The notes beneath the pieces are model-generated. The model did not search any database and was not told where the DNA came from. It saw nothing but the letters and a program-made list of their open reading frames with translations. From positions 85,757 to 149,756 of the forward strand of contig NZ_JAGFVL010000063.1 of NCBI RefSeq assembly GCF_017599345.1: a stretch of 64,000 nt of DNA. The letters run 5' to 3'. The position numbers and the translations under genes are program-made. Shown here one piece after another: positions 1 to 7,513 of this stretch. Every line of letters begins with the position of its first letter. The first letter of the stretch is position 1. The DNA comes from Gracilibacillus suaedae (GTDB lineage: Bacteria > Bacillota > Bacilli > Bacillales > Amphibacillaceae).

Positions 1-135
1 GTGGGGCGATTATTTGATAATCTCACACCGTTACAGCTTGAGCCGATAGCTTACATTTTATTATTTGCTATATGGTTTACTACAGCAATCGGAGCAATGA
101 AATTAATCTCAAGTATACGAGTTGGGGGCGATTAG
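1..135 (+). CDS. Small one-helix membrane protein, possibly cut by the window edge
   Basis: The frame is open from the first base (GTG) to a TAG at 133-135, giving 44 residues with one hydrophobic stretch at about residues 17-32. The stop abuts the next start, so the two genes are probably co-transcribed. Whether GTG at base 1 is the true start cannot be decided, because no upstream sequence is visible. It belongs with the other tiny membrane proteins of this phage-like module. Function unknown. Confidence 0.45.
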   Translation: MGRLFDNLTPLQLEPIAYILLFAIWFTTAIGAMKLISSIRVGGD

Positions 136-417
136 ATGGACGTATTAGAAACCATTAAAAGCTTTATAGATAAGATATTCCAACCCCCTATAGGCTTTCT
201 TGATCTTGCTATTGAAAGAATCCAGAGCGTTCAGTTAGTGACAGCCCAGGGCATAGATATAGGTTCATATTTTGCAGTATTTGGAGACTTGCCTGGTGTA
301 TGGCAAATGGTAGTCTCTTCTATTTTGCTCTCCACTGTGCTGTTAGGCACACTATTAATCTTTAGGTCAGTTATGAGAATGTACTATAGCGTGAAAGAAG
401 GTGTTAAGTGGTGGTAG
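136..417 (+). CDS. Small membrane protein of the phage-like module
   Basis: The product has 93 residues: an amphipathic N-terminal half, one clear membrane helix at about residues 56-77, and a short basic tail ending in Lys-Trp-Trp. GGGGGC precedes the start. It overlaps the next small gene and lies directly downstream of another one-helix protein. In filamentous phages the genes ahead of the pI/Zot ATPase encode coat and minor coat proteins of this size. Assignment as a minor virion or assembly protein is inference; no family was recognised. Confidence 0.6.
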   Translation: MDVLETIKSFIDKIFQPPIGFLDLAIERIQSVQLVTAQGIDIGSYFAVFGDLPGVWQMVVSSILLSTVLLGTLLIFRSVMRMYYSVKEGVKWW

Positions 418-539
418 GCGTGTTGGAGCCTATTTTTATAGCGTTGAAATTTGCGGTTATTTGCATGTTTGTTTATCTAATGTTTGTTATCTGCGTCAAA
501 TTGACTTATCAAATCAAAAAAATAAAGGAGCGAAAATAA
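411..539 (+). CDS. Tiny membrane protein, virion-protein candidate
   Basis: This gene is short and overlaps its neighbour. It has a GTG start at 411 (a second GTG lies at 420), 42 residues, one membrane helix at about residues 7-30 and a basic C-terminus rich in Lys and Arg. It overlaps the preceding stop and its TAA is followed at once by the next ATG (540), the tight coupling expected of a phage structural operon. The layout of short N-terminus, helix and basic tail is that of a filamentous-phage coat subunit, but this is inference from shape only. Confidence 0.45.
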   Translation: MVGVLEPIFIALKFAVICMFVYLMFVICVKLTYQIKKIKERK

Positions 540-677
540 ATGGTAGACGCATTTTTCTATATGTTTGTTGTTGGAGCCGGGACAAGTGCCGGGGTTGCAA
601 GTGTTGTCTTTGTCTCCTGGAAGGTATACCAACGATCAGCCAATAAACAACCAAAAAGAAAACGAAAGGTAGTGTAA
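540..677 (+). CDS. 45-residue one-helix protein, candidate major coat protein
   Basis: The ATG directly follows the previous stop, and AAAGGAGCG at 522-533 is a good ribosome-binding site. The product has an acidic residue near the N-terminus, a Gly/Ala/Val-rich membrane helix at about residues 5-28 with small-residue packing positions, and a strongly basic C-terminus (Lys/Arg cluster at about 36-43). This is the known layout of mature filamentous-phage major coat proteins, where the basic tail contacts DNA. No sequence family was recognised, so the role is an inference from architecture and from the Zot-type ATPase downstream. Confidence 0.5.
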   Translation: MVDAFFYMFVVGAGTSAGVASVVFVSWKVYQRSANKQPKRKRKVV

Positions 678-680
678 TAA

Positions 681-1073
681 ATGGGATTATTTAACCGGAA
701 TAAGACGGAAGACGAATTTAACCTTGAAACGGATGACTTACTAATAGTTTTCGATAACGATAAGAAAACGAGTGATATTAAGCATGTAACAGATATTACA
801 GACGATTCCGTTATTTGTATGGGGTATTATAAAGTGCCCCTGGCAGATTGTGAGATTACAGTAGGCGAAATGGGGCGCAATTTCTTTTATCGTGCTCCTT
901 CTCGATCTGTCGAAGAAACAGAACGACTTGCACAATTAGAAATGAATACCGTACTTAGTCAGATTACAGCATATCAGCCCCCGGCTTTACCTAGTAGCCT
1001 AGATTGGACGAAAGGATTATTAATAGCTTTGATCTTTATTGCATTTATCATTATTGCAGTTGTAGCAACTTAA
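681..1073 (+). CDS. Tail-anchored protein of the phage-like module
   Basis: The product has 130 residues: a charged, probably cytoplasmic domain (residues 1-105) and one C-terminal membrane helix (about 108-128) rich in Ile, Leu and Ala. The start is 3 bases after the previous stop, preceded by AAAGG. No family was recognised. A globular domain held by a C-terminal helix would fit a minor coat or assembly protein, but a membrane anchor for another role is equally possible. Confidence 0.6.
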   Translation: MGLFNRNKTEDEFNLETDDLLIVFDNDKKTSDIKHVTDITDDSVICMGYYKVPLADCEITVGEMGRNFFYRAPSRSVEETERLAQLEMNTVLSQITAYQPPALPSSLDWTKGLLIALIFIAFIIIAVVAT

Positions 1074-1091
1074 TAACCAGGAGGGAAAAAC

Positions 1092-1280
1092 ATGGACGAG
1101 ACACAAAAGTTATATTGCATGATCTATGAACTAAAAGGAATTGTAAATAGTTTAAGTGACGCTGCAAGTTATGATGAACAATTTGATAACCCACTTTTGG
1201 AAAATGTGCAGTGCCAAGTAAACGAGATTGTAAATCACATAGAAAAACCGAGTAAAAGCGTGTTGCTAGAAGGCTCTTAG
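1092..1280 (+). CDS. Small hypothetical protein
   Basis: The product has 62 residues, is soluble, mildly acidic and predicted helical. A strong ribosome-binding site (CAGGAGGG) sits 7-8 bases before the ATG, which supports real translation. It is co-directional with the module genes and 18 bases after the preceding stop. No family or motif was recognised. Confidence 0.5.
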   Translation: MDETQKLYCMIYELKGIVNSLSDAASYDEQFDNPLLENVQCQVNEIVNHIEKPSKSVLLEGS

Positions 1281-1319
1281 GCTTAACGAAATCGAAATAG
1301 AAAGGTAGTTGGTCACTCA

Positions 1320-1688
1320 ATGCAAAATACAGAGCAACAAAATGCACATTCAAATGCCGATAAGCTGCAATCTGTTATAAGTGATGATCTTTTCCCCCAG
1401 GTGCAGCACATATCAGACGTAAAACAAGTAATCGAGGAAATGCAAGGCAAGTCACAGAACTTACGAGAACCGCAAGTCAAGGCTTTGCTTTTCCTGGAAC
1501 GATTAGGACAAAACGAATATTTACACAAAGAAGGCAGCCCCTATAAAGAACTAATTGAATATATCAAGAAACAAGGTAAGACAGACGTTGCAAACCCGGA
1601 ATATTACCTGGATACGATCGAGGCATTAATACCGAAACCACCGAAACCGATCGTAATGGCTCCGGATGGAAAGGGGGCAAAACGATAA
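1320..1688 (+). CDS. Hypothetical protein upstream of the Zot-like ATPase
   Basis: The product has 122 residues and is soluble: a polar, helical N-terminal part and a proline-rich basic C-terminus (PKPPKP at about residues 107-112). Its last base overlaps the ATG of the ATPase gene, so the two are translationally coupled and may act together. The ribosome-binding site is weak (AAAGG about 14 bases upstream). No family was recognised. Confidence 0.55.
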   Translation: MQNTEQQNAHSNADKLQSVISDDLFPQVQHISDVKQVIEEMQGKSQNLREPQVKALLFLERLGQNEYLHKEGSPYKELIEYIKKQGKTDVANPEYYLDTIEALIPKPPKPIVMAPDGKGAKR

Positions 1689-2314
1689 TGGCGCACCACT
1701 TTTTCATACAAGGACCACTTGGGGGCGGTAAAACCTTTTTAATGTCGCTCCTGGCACATCATTGGAAAGCGAAAACGGAAGCCCAGGGCGGTCATGTGGA
1801 ATTGTTTAGCAACTATGAACTTGCAGACAGTTACCCCATGACACACTATACAGACTGGTACAAGGTAGCCGAAGCGCAAGGCTCTATATGTTGTTGGGAC
1901 GAAGCGCAAATGGCTTTCAGTAATCGTAAGTGGAGCAAATACGGTCAAGGAATAGCCACAGAAACTATGATGTTTACTAGAAAAATGCAATCAGTGCAGT
2001 TTTATTGCAGCCCTTCTATAAACAACGTAGATAGCCGTATAAGGCAGATTGTAGAAGTGTTGATTACAACTAGAAAGATTGGAGATAAAGGATTCTCATT
2101 GCATTTCATGGACTATCAAACCAGGGAATTTTTACACAAACAATTTATACCTATGTGGAAGGCTAAAAGATTTTTTAAATTAAATTTATATGATTCCTGG
2201 AACATGGTGCAAGGTTTTCCTTTGCCTAGCACTGAAAGAGAAGGAAAAGAATTTTTTGAAACGTTAAACGACATTCACGACGAAGCAAGGGGGAAAATAC
2301 GTGTTAGAAGTTAA
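1688..2314 (+). CDS. Zot/pI-type morphogenesis ATPase
   Basis: This 208-residue P-loop ATPase has a Walker A motif GPLGGGKT at residues 9-16 and a Walker B-like stretch ending in WDEAQ at about 70-74. Further C-terminal is a conserved-looking SRIRQ segment, the pattern of the zonular-occludens-toxin (Zot)/pI family that drives extrusion of filamentous phages. It is shorter than proteobacterial pI and lacks the C-terminal membrane and periplasmic part, which suits a host without an outer membrane. The flanking tiny membrane proteins support a phage assembly role. An FtsK/HerA-like or other plasmid ATPase is the alternative. Confidence 0.72.
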   Translation: MAHHFFIQGPLGGGKTFLMSLLAHHWKAKTEAQGGHVELFSNYELADSYPMTHYTDWYKVAEAQGSICCWDEAQMAFSNRKWSKYGQGIATETMMFTRKMQSVQFYCSPSINNVDSRIRQIVEVLITTRKIGDKGFSLHFMDYQTREFLHKQFIPMWKAKRFFKLNLYDSWNMVQGFPLPSTEREGKEFFETLNDIHDEARGKIRVRS

Positions 2315-2645
2315 AGAGATTAGCATAGTTCCGAAAGGTTACAAGAAAAAAGACCCTAGAACGCTTCCGTATTTATACCCGGAGACATTAAATGTTGTTG
2401 CTTATGCTAGAAGTTTACAGCGGTTTACGTTTTATCAGACTTTAGAAGTAGCCGAGGATTTAGCAAAGCGCCAGGGTTTTATCTTGCTTCCGTTTGGTTG
2501 TATCCATTGGCAACGAGCCAAAAATTACGGTGCAGATCGAAAAATTAAAATTGGCAGAAGATCATTTTTTCTTATGAAGCCGGATGAACTTACAAAAGGC
2601 GAGAAACGAAAATTAGTGATGTATATAGAAGATTTAAAAGCATAA
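2301..2645 (+). CDS. Hypothetical protein coupled to the Zot-like ATPase
   Basis: A GTG start lies inside the last codons of the ATPase gene (14-base overlap), with a GGGG stretch upstream. The product has 114 residues and is very basic, with many Lys and Arg, and has no membrane helix. A nucleic-acid or phosphate-binding role would suit its charge, but nothing specific was recognised. Confidence 0.55.
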   Translation: MLEVKEISIVPKGYKKKDPRTLPYLYPETLNVVAYARSLQRFTFYQTLEVAEDLAKRQGFILLPFGCIHWQRAKNYGADRKIKIGRRSFFLMKPDELTKGEKRKLVMYIEDLKA

Positions 2646-2660
2646 GGAGGATCTTTATAG

Positions 2661-3038
2661 ATGTTATTAAGACTAGATCAAGGCGAGACAGCCTTATTAT
2701 TGGCTCATATGGCTATGACAAGAAAAAGTGCTAGAAACACTTTCAAAAGAAACCATAAGAATGAAAAGAAAGAGTTGTTGCAATCTTTTGACGAGGTAAA
2801 AGCAAACCTGGAGCACGTCATAGAGAATTCAGAAGCAGCAAGCGACCAAGTGTACGATTTTTATTTTAACGTAAGAGAAATAAAGATGATCTATTCTTTT
2901 CTCGCCAGTTATATTCCTTTGATATCCGATACAGTCAAGAAAGCTGGAGTAAAGGACGGAGACAAGGAACAAATAGAAGCACTAGAAAAGATCAAAGAGC
3001 AAACTTACAAGCTGTTAGAAGGTGCTAGCGTTGTATAA
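2661..3038 (+). CDS. Hypothetical helical protein of the mobile element
   Basis: The product has 125 residues and is predicted all-helical, with charged N-terminal helices. It is preceded by AAGGAGG 12-14 bases before the ATG. Its end overlaps the start region of the transglycosylase gene, indicating one operon. No family was recognised. Confidence 0.55.
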   Translation: MLLRLDQGETALLLAHMAMTRKSARNTFKRNHKNEKKELLQSFDEVKANLEHVIENSEAASDQVYDFYFNVREIKMIYSFLASYIPLISDTVKKAGVKDGDKEQIEALEKIKEQTYKLLEGASVV

Positions 3039-3684
3039 AACATTTCTTCTTTCTATTATCGGTTTTTTGTTGTATGTTTTCCCAGTTGCTGCTACTGATC
3101 TACACGACCAGGAACAAAAATATAAAAGAGAACTGGAAGAGATTGAAAAGCAAATAGACCAGACGAAAGACAAAGAGGAATCAATAGAGTTAACCAGGAA
3201 AAAAAGCGAAATAGCAGCTTATAAAAGGGCTTATAGTAAAGCAATAGAATATACGCAAGAAAACACGTTTACAGCCGTTTATAATCCCAATACTAGCCAG
3301 GATCTGCAATACATTGATTTATACAAGCAAGCAGCAGCACAATACAACATAGATTGGACTTTACTTGCTGCTGTTCACGACCAGGAGACTAACTTTTCTA
3401 GTCATGCAACTATGATAAGCAGCGCCGGGGCATTAGGGCATATGCAATTTATGCCTGGAACGTGGGAGCATTACGGTGTAGACGCAAACAGAAACGGTAA
3501 AAGAGATCCTTTTGAGATAGAGGACGCTATTTTTTCGGCTGCCAATTACTTAGCAGCAACCGGAGCAGCCAAAGGAGATATAAAGAGTGCATTGTGGGCT
3601 TACAATCACTCTACACAGTATGGTTTAGAAGTGATGTCGAAACAAGAATACTATAAAAACAATTACCAGGAGGAAAGAGAATGA
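3031..3684 (+). CDS. Secreted lytic transglycosylase (SLT fold)
   Basis: The start chosen is TTG at 3031, because AGAAGG lies about 9 bases upstream; a GTG at 3022 is possible. The product begins with a signal peptide (hydrophobic core at about residues 4-21), then a charged coiled-coil (about 25-70). A soluble lytic transglycosylase domain follows, with the catalytic Glu in HDQETNF and the motif GALGHMQFMPGTW. It cleaves the glycan chains of peptidoglycan at or outside the membrane. In a module with a phage-extrusion ATPase it could open the thick Gram-positive wall for virion release. Conjugative elements also carry such enzymes. Confidence 0.85.
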   Translation: MYKTFLLSIIGFLLYVFPVAATDLHDQEQKYKRELEEIEKQIDQTKDKEESIELTRKKSEIAAYKRAYSKAIEYTQENTFTAVYNPNTSQDLQYIDLYKQAAAQYNIDWTLLAAVHDQETNFSSHATMISSAGALGHMQFMPGTWEHYGVDANRNGKRDPFEIEDAIFSAANYLAATGAAKGDIKSALWAYNHSTQYGLEVMSKQEYYKNNYQEERE

Positions 3685-3824
3685 CTATAGGTAAAATAAG
3701 AACGATCTTATACAAGCTAGCAAAGTTTTTAGGAGATGTTAATGCAATACGAAGAGGAAAAGTAAAACAGCGTATCAAAAATAGAGTTGTTGGTAAGTTT
3801 GCAGCAAAAAGATTATTTAAATAG
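3681..3824 (+). CDS. Small basic protein, mobile-element type
   Basis: The ATG overlaps the transglycosylase stop, with CAGGAGGA 10 bases upstream. The product has 47 residues and is very basic (about 14 Lys/Arg), with a short N-terminal helix and a Lys/Arg-rich C-terminal half. Small basic proteins of this general look recur in Firmicutes mobile elements, but I do not know a function. It is the last gene before a terminator, so it closes the operon. Confidence 0.55.
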   Translation: MTIGKIRTILYKLAKFLGDVNAIRRGKVKQRIKNRVVGKFAAKRLFK

Positions 3825-3851
3825 GGCTAGAATTAGCCTTTTCTTTTTTAT
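3825..3851 (+). terminator. Rho-independent terminator of the phage-like operon
   Basis: The five-base stem GGCTA/TAGCC has a GAAT loop and is followed by a T-rich run. It starts directly after the stop codon of the small basic gene. Confidence 0.75.
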
Positions 3852-3855
3852 TAGT

Positions 3856-3942
3856 GGTGTCATAACTTACAAGTATTGAACCAATTATAAAGTGGTTAAT
3901 AGATCGGTATTCTAAGAGGTATCAAAACTTAGTGTCATAAGT
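3856..3942. promoter_or_regulatory. Possible resolvase binding (res-like) region
   Basis: Two near-identical 14-mers, GGTGTCATAACTTA (3856-3869) and GGTATCAAAACTTA (3918-3931), stand 62 bases apart. A partial copy, GTGTCATAAGT, lies at 3932-3942. All are directly upstream of the serine resolvase gene, where res subsites normally lie. The repeats are visible in the sequence; their function as recombinase sites is inferred. Confidence 0.4.
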
Positions 3943-3954
3943 GGGGGGATAAAA

Positions 3955-4494
3955 ATGAAATACGGATACGCGAGAGTATCTACTGTTCATCAAGATTTAG
4001 AAGGTCAGATCCAAAAGCTAAATGAAGAAGGTTGCGAGAAAATATATAAGGATAAATTTACTGGAACTAAAAGGGATCGTCCGGCATTTAGTGAATTGCT
4101 CCAGGTCTTAATTAAAAATGATACCTTAGTTGTTACGAAATTAGATCGGTTTGCTAGGTCTACAGTAGATGGAATCAGTACGATTAAACAGTTATTTGAG
4201 AAAGGTGTTAAGGTACATGTGTTAAATATGGGATTGGTGGAGGATACCCCAACAGGAAGGCTTATTTTTAATGTGATGAGTGCTTTTGCAGAGTTTGAAA
4301 GAGATATGATTGTTGAACGTACACAAGAAGGAAAACAGGTCGCTAAGCAACGTGATGATTTTCGGGAAGGTCGCCCAAAAAAGTACAGCAAGAAACAAAT
4401 TGAACATGCTCTTATGTTAAAGAAATCTTACTCATACAAACAAGTTGAGGAAATGACCGGTATAAGTAAGAGTACATTAATACGGTCTAAATAA
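3955..4494 (+). CDS. Serine resolvase/invertase
   Basis: This 179-residue small serine recombinase has the N-terminal motif YARVST with the nucleophilic serine at residue 9. The TKLDRFARS segment and the helix E region ([15 protein letters not shown]) are clear, and a C-terminal helix-turn-helix spans about residues 150-175. The length is typical of Tn3/Bin-type resolvases. GGGGGG lies upstream of the ATG. It probably resolves multimers of the element or inverts a segment, using the repeated sequences just upstream as sites. Confidence 0.9.
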   Translation: MKYGYARVSTVHQDLEGQIQKLNEEGCEKIYKDKFTGTKRDRPAFSELLQVLIKNDTLVVTKLDRFARSTVDGISTIKQLFEKGVKVHVLNMGLVEDTPTGRLIFNVMSAFAEFERDMIVERTQEGKQVAKQRDDFREGRPKKYSKKQIEHALMLKKSYSYKQVEEMTGISKSTLIRSK

Positions 4495-4497
4495 TTT

Positions 4498-4526
4498 TTG
4501 AATAAAAGGAACAAATGTTCTATAAT
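4498..4526 (+). promoter_or_regulatory. Sigma-A promoter with LexA (SOS) box for the integrase gene
   Basis: The -35 TTGAAT (4498-4503) and -10 TATAAT (4521-4526) are separated by exactly 17 bases. The spacer holds GAACAAATGTTC (4509-4520), a perfect match to the Gram-positive LexA/DinR core GAAC-N4-GTTC. LexA bound here would block RNA polymerase, so transcription of the integrase should rise on DNA damage. Confidence 0.75.
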
Positions 4527-4574
4527 TATTTTGTTATCACATTAATATGATATGTATAAAGCGAGGTGTTATAA

Positions 4575-6086
4575 GTGGAGAAGGATGAACAACTTACAAC
4601 TTATCGTGAATACCCTTATTTAGTTTATGCCAGGGTATCTACAGATAAAGACGAGCAAAAGGATTCATTAACCAATCAAGTTGATATTTGCCGCTACTGG
4701 TTAGAACAAAATCATTTTGAATGGAATGACAGATCCATTTTAGAAGATAAAGCAAAGTCAGGTACAATGTTTCTCGAACGAACAGCTATGCAGCTAATAC
4801 TAAAAAAAGCACGAAACAGAGAAATTAAAATGGTTGTGTTTAAATCAATACATAGGCTTGCCAGAGATTTAAAAGACGCACTAGAAATCAAAGAGGTTCT
4901 ATTAGGTCATGGTGTACGTGTTGTAACTATTGAAGAAGGCTATGATAGCGAATTTGAAGGCAAAAATGATATGAAATTTGAAATGTTCTCTATGTTTGCA
5001 GCACAATATCCTAAAACACAATCGGTATCAATCAGTGCTGCACTTGCTGCCAAAGTAAGAAAAGGGCATCATATCGGTAAAATTCCATACGGTTATGACC
5101 GAGTTGATCAGAAACTAGTTATAAAAGAAGACGAAGCAGCAGTTATAAGGAAAATTTTTGACTGGTACAATAACAAAGGGTATGGACAGAAAACAATTAC
5201 AAATAAGTTAAACGAAGGAGTAGAAAATGGATCAATATTACCTCCGAAATCAGGTGGAGCATGGCAGCTTACAACTGTTCAAAGAATATTGAAAAATCGT
5301 ACATTTTGTGGCGATTTTATTTTAAATCAATATACCAACATAAAAGTGGACGGAAGGAAAAAGCAAATAAAAAATCCAGAATCAAAATGGACTGTAATTA
5401 AAGATCATCATCCTGCTATTGTATCCAGAGAAGAATTTGAGAAAGCGAATAATAAAGAAGTTCTGAATAAAAGGCAAAAAGTAACACCATGGAATGAGTT
5501 TAGGGGGCTTCTCAAATGTGGCCATTGTGGTAGTAATATGGTTATAATGCAAAGTTGGAAAAAGAAGAAGGACGGATCAAAAACTCACTGGAAGTATCTA
5601 AAATGCAGCAAATATAGACGATCCAATAAATGTGTGAATCATCCACCTATTACGTATGAGAGCTTTCGTGAATTAGTGCTACATAAATTAAAAGAAGAAA
5701 CAGAAATAGCAAGCTTTAATCTAGAAAATAACTTAACAATAAACGATCAAGCAAGAATTAAAAAGCTAGAAAAAGAAATTGATAACTTTAAACAAAAAAT
5801 AGATAGGTTATTAGATATTTATTTAGAAGGCATTTTAAATAAATATGAGTATGAAAGTAAAAGAGAATTGATAGAGAAAAAAATAGAAAGATTAGAAGAC
5901 GATTTATTTTTGTTAAACACTAAAGAGAAACGGGAAATGAATATTGAAACAATTAAAGAAGCAATAGAGCAGTTGAATAATAAAAATCAAGATTTGTATA
6001 ATGTTTTCAATACATTAATTGAAAATGGGACTATATATAAAGATGGATTAATTGAATTAAAATTTAGCTTCAATAGTTTAAAGTAA
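4575..6086 (+). CDS. Large serine recombinase (site-specific integrase)
   Basis: The product has 503 residues and a GTG start after GCGAGGTG. The catalytic domain has YARVST with the nucleophile at Ser22. A Recombinase domain (about residues 150-290) is followed by a zinc beta-ribbon with CGHCGSN and a later paired Cys (about 313-352), then a long Lys/Glu coiled-coil (about 375-470). Length and order are those of phage and ICE serine integrases, which integrate and excise DNA between attP and attB. The attachment site usually lies beside the gene, so one end of the element should be close. Expression is probably SOS-controlled by the LexA box upstream. Confidence 0.93.
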   Translation: MEKDEQLTTYREYPYLVYARVSTDKDEQKDSLTNQVDICRYWLEQNHFEWNDRSILEDKAKSGTMFLERTAMQLILKKARNREIKMVVFKSIHRLARDLKDALEIKEVLLGHGVRVVTIEEGYDSEFEGKNDMKFEMFSMFAAQYPKTQSVSISAALAAKVRKGHHIGKIPYGYDRVDQKLVIKEDEAAVIRKIFDWYNNKGYGQKTITNKLNEGVENGSILPPKSGGAWQLTTVQRILKNRTFCGDFILNQYTNIKVDGRKKQIKNPESKWTVIKDHHPAIVSREEFEKANNKEVLNKRQKVTPWNEFRGLLKCGHCGSNMVIMQSWKKKKDGSKTHWKYLKCSKYRRSNKCVNHPPITYESFRELVLHKLKEETEIASFNLENNLTINDQARIKKLEKEIDNFKQKIDRLLDIYLEGILNKYEYESKRELIEKKIERLEDDLFLLNTKEKREMNIETIKEAIEQLNNKNQDLYNVFNTLIENGTIYKDGLIELKFSFNSLK

Positions 6087-6124
6087 ATAACGCTTGGACA
6101 AAAATTCAAGCGTTATTTTTCTTT
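6087..6124 (+). terminator. Terminator of the integrase gene
   Basis: The stem AATAACGCTTG/CAAGCGTTATT is followed by a T-rich run. It starts immediately after the integrase stop and separates it from the cyclase gene. Confidence 0.8.
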
Positions 6125-6174
6125 GAATAATATGGTAATATTAGCTATATATTCTATAATAGGGGTGAGAAATA

Positions 6175-6927
6175 ATGAATTTTGTAAGTTATGACTATAA
6201 GGAAAGAAAAAAAAAGGTAGAAGAAATACTTGATAACACTGACAAAATAGAAGAGGTTGACAAGCTTCCATCTGAAGATAATTTTACCTACACAAATGGA
6301 TATAAAGCTTGGGTAAGTGCTATATTTATTGATTTGAGAGATTCTACTAACTTATTTACTAAACATGAAGAACTAGACATAGCAAAAGTGATTCGTGGAT
6401 TTACATCTGAAATAATAGAGATATTGAGAAAAGATACTAATAATCAGTTGAAAGAAATTGGTATAAGGGGAGATTGCGTATTCGCAATTTATTCTACTCC
6501 AGTTTTAAACGACCTATATGATGTTTCGACTAGGGCTGTTTATGTCAATACATATATGAATATGTTAAATAAGTTATTAAAAAAAAGAAATCTTCCTACA
6601 ATTAATGCTGGAATTGGATTGGGTTTAAATAAAATATTGGCAGTAAAAGCAGGAAGAAAATCTTCAGGAATAAATAATTTAGTATGGATTGGTGAAGCAG
6701 TTGCAAAAGCATCAAAACTTTCTGATTTAGGTAATAAAAATGGTATTCGACCAATTGTTATGTCTGACATTTTTTTCACAAATTATATTGAAATTGAAAA
6801 AGAAAAAAATAGCAATAAAGATGTTGAAAATTGGTGGAAACAAGAATTTGATTTTAAAATAGGTAGTTATTATCATGGCAACATTATTGTAAATGAATTT
6901 AATGATTGGATTACTAATGAACTCTAA
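6175..6927 (+). CDS. pycC: Class III nucleotide cyclase, Pycsar PycC-type
   Basis: The 250-residue product has a single adenylate/guanylate-cyclase fold. The first metal Asp lies in AIFIDLRDST (Asp53), the second in GIRGDCVFAIY (Asp100), and a C-terminal NxxxxxGEAVAKAS-like segment follows. There is no sensor or membrane domain. In Pycsar anti-phage systems such stand-alone cyclases make cyclic UMP or CMP on infection and activate a membrane or TIR effector. A Pycsar-type membrane protein lies directly downstream on the other strand, which makes this assignment strong. A TATAAT box at 6155-6160 and GGGGTGAG precede the start. A housekeeping cyclase is unlikely beside an integrase. Which nucleotide it makes cannot be read here. 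Confidence 0.82.
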   Translation: MNFVSYDYKERKKKVEEILDNTDKIEEVDKLPSEDNFTYTNGYKAWVSAIFIDLRDSTNLFTKHEELDIAKVIRGFTSEIIEILRKDTNNQLKEIGIRGDCVFAIYSTPVLNDLYDVSTRAVYVNTYMNMLNKLLKKRNLPTINAGIGLGLNKILAVKAGRKSSGINNLVWIGEAVAKASKLSDLGNKNGIRPIVMSDIFFTNYIEIEKEKNSNKDVENWWKQEFDFKIGSYYHGNIIVNEFNDWITNEL

Positions 6928-6931
6928 ACTT

Positions 6932-7480
6932 TTATAGAAAATTTGAAAGTAAAATGAATAATAATAATAAAAAGATTGATAGAAAAAGAATGTTTAATAC
7001 AAAATTGAATTTTTCAGATTTATAAGCCATTATACGGGAAATTTCATGAATTTGGGAAGAAAGTTCTTTTTGTAGTGTATCTTCTAAGTCACTTTCTATT
7101 TCTGGCAACTGTTTAATATGATCTAAATATTCGTTTTTCTTTAGTGTTGATATATGTTTATAATAAATAATTGAATTTTCTTCTTGTGTATAGCCTATCG
7201 CTTCCCGTGGTTTTATTACTTTGAAAATTACTATATAAACTTGATAAGTTAATAAAATGGTAAGTGAAAACCCAACAAGGAATGTAAAAATCGATATAAC
7301 TATCTTAAAATCGTTACTATAAGTAAAGGGATTTATAAAATCTAAGTTCTTTGCAAATTCAATAGTAGCTGTAAATAAAAAACCATATACAACTAATAGT
7401 GCACCAGCCTTTTGATCCATAAAACGTATAAGTTCCTGTATGTTAGTGTAATTATATATTAATATATCAAGCTTACTCAT
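6932..7480 (-). CDS. pycTM: Pycsar effector, membrane type (PycTM, DUF5706-like)
   Basis: The start is placed at the ATG after GGAGGTAAGT (7480); an ATG four codons upstream contains the ribosome-binding site and is unlikely. The product has 182 residues. The N-terminal helix carries the family-like RFMDQKAGALL segment, followed by membrane helices at about 23-42, 62-88 and 155-180 with a charged cytoplasmic part between. This is the layout of PycTM effectors, which are thought to damage the inner membrane when they sense cyclic pyrimidine nucleotides. The gene converges on the cyclase, with only 4 bases between stop codons, instead of following it in an operon. It has its own promoter. Confidence 0.78.
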   Translation of the reverse strand: MSKLDILIYNYTNIQELIRFMDQKAGALLVVYGFLFTATIEFAKNLDFINPFTYSNDFKIVISIFTFLVGFSLTILLTYQVYIVIFKVIKPREAIGYTQEENSIIYYKHISTLKKNEYLDHIKQLPEIESDLEDTLQKELSSQIHEISRIMAYKSEKFNFVLNILFLSIFLLLLFILLSNFL

Positions 7481-7513
7481 ACTTACCTCCATTCAGATCA
7501 CAAAACTGACTTA

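Noticed and set aside
401..646. 81-codon frame overlapping two small phage-like genes
   Set aside because: It crosses the stop-to-start coupled micro-genes in another frame, has no ribosome-binding site and reads as Cys-rich nonsense. The two short membrane frames fit better.
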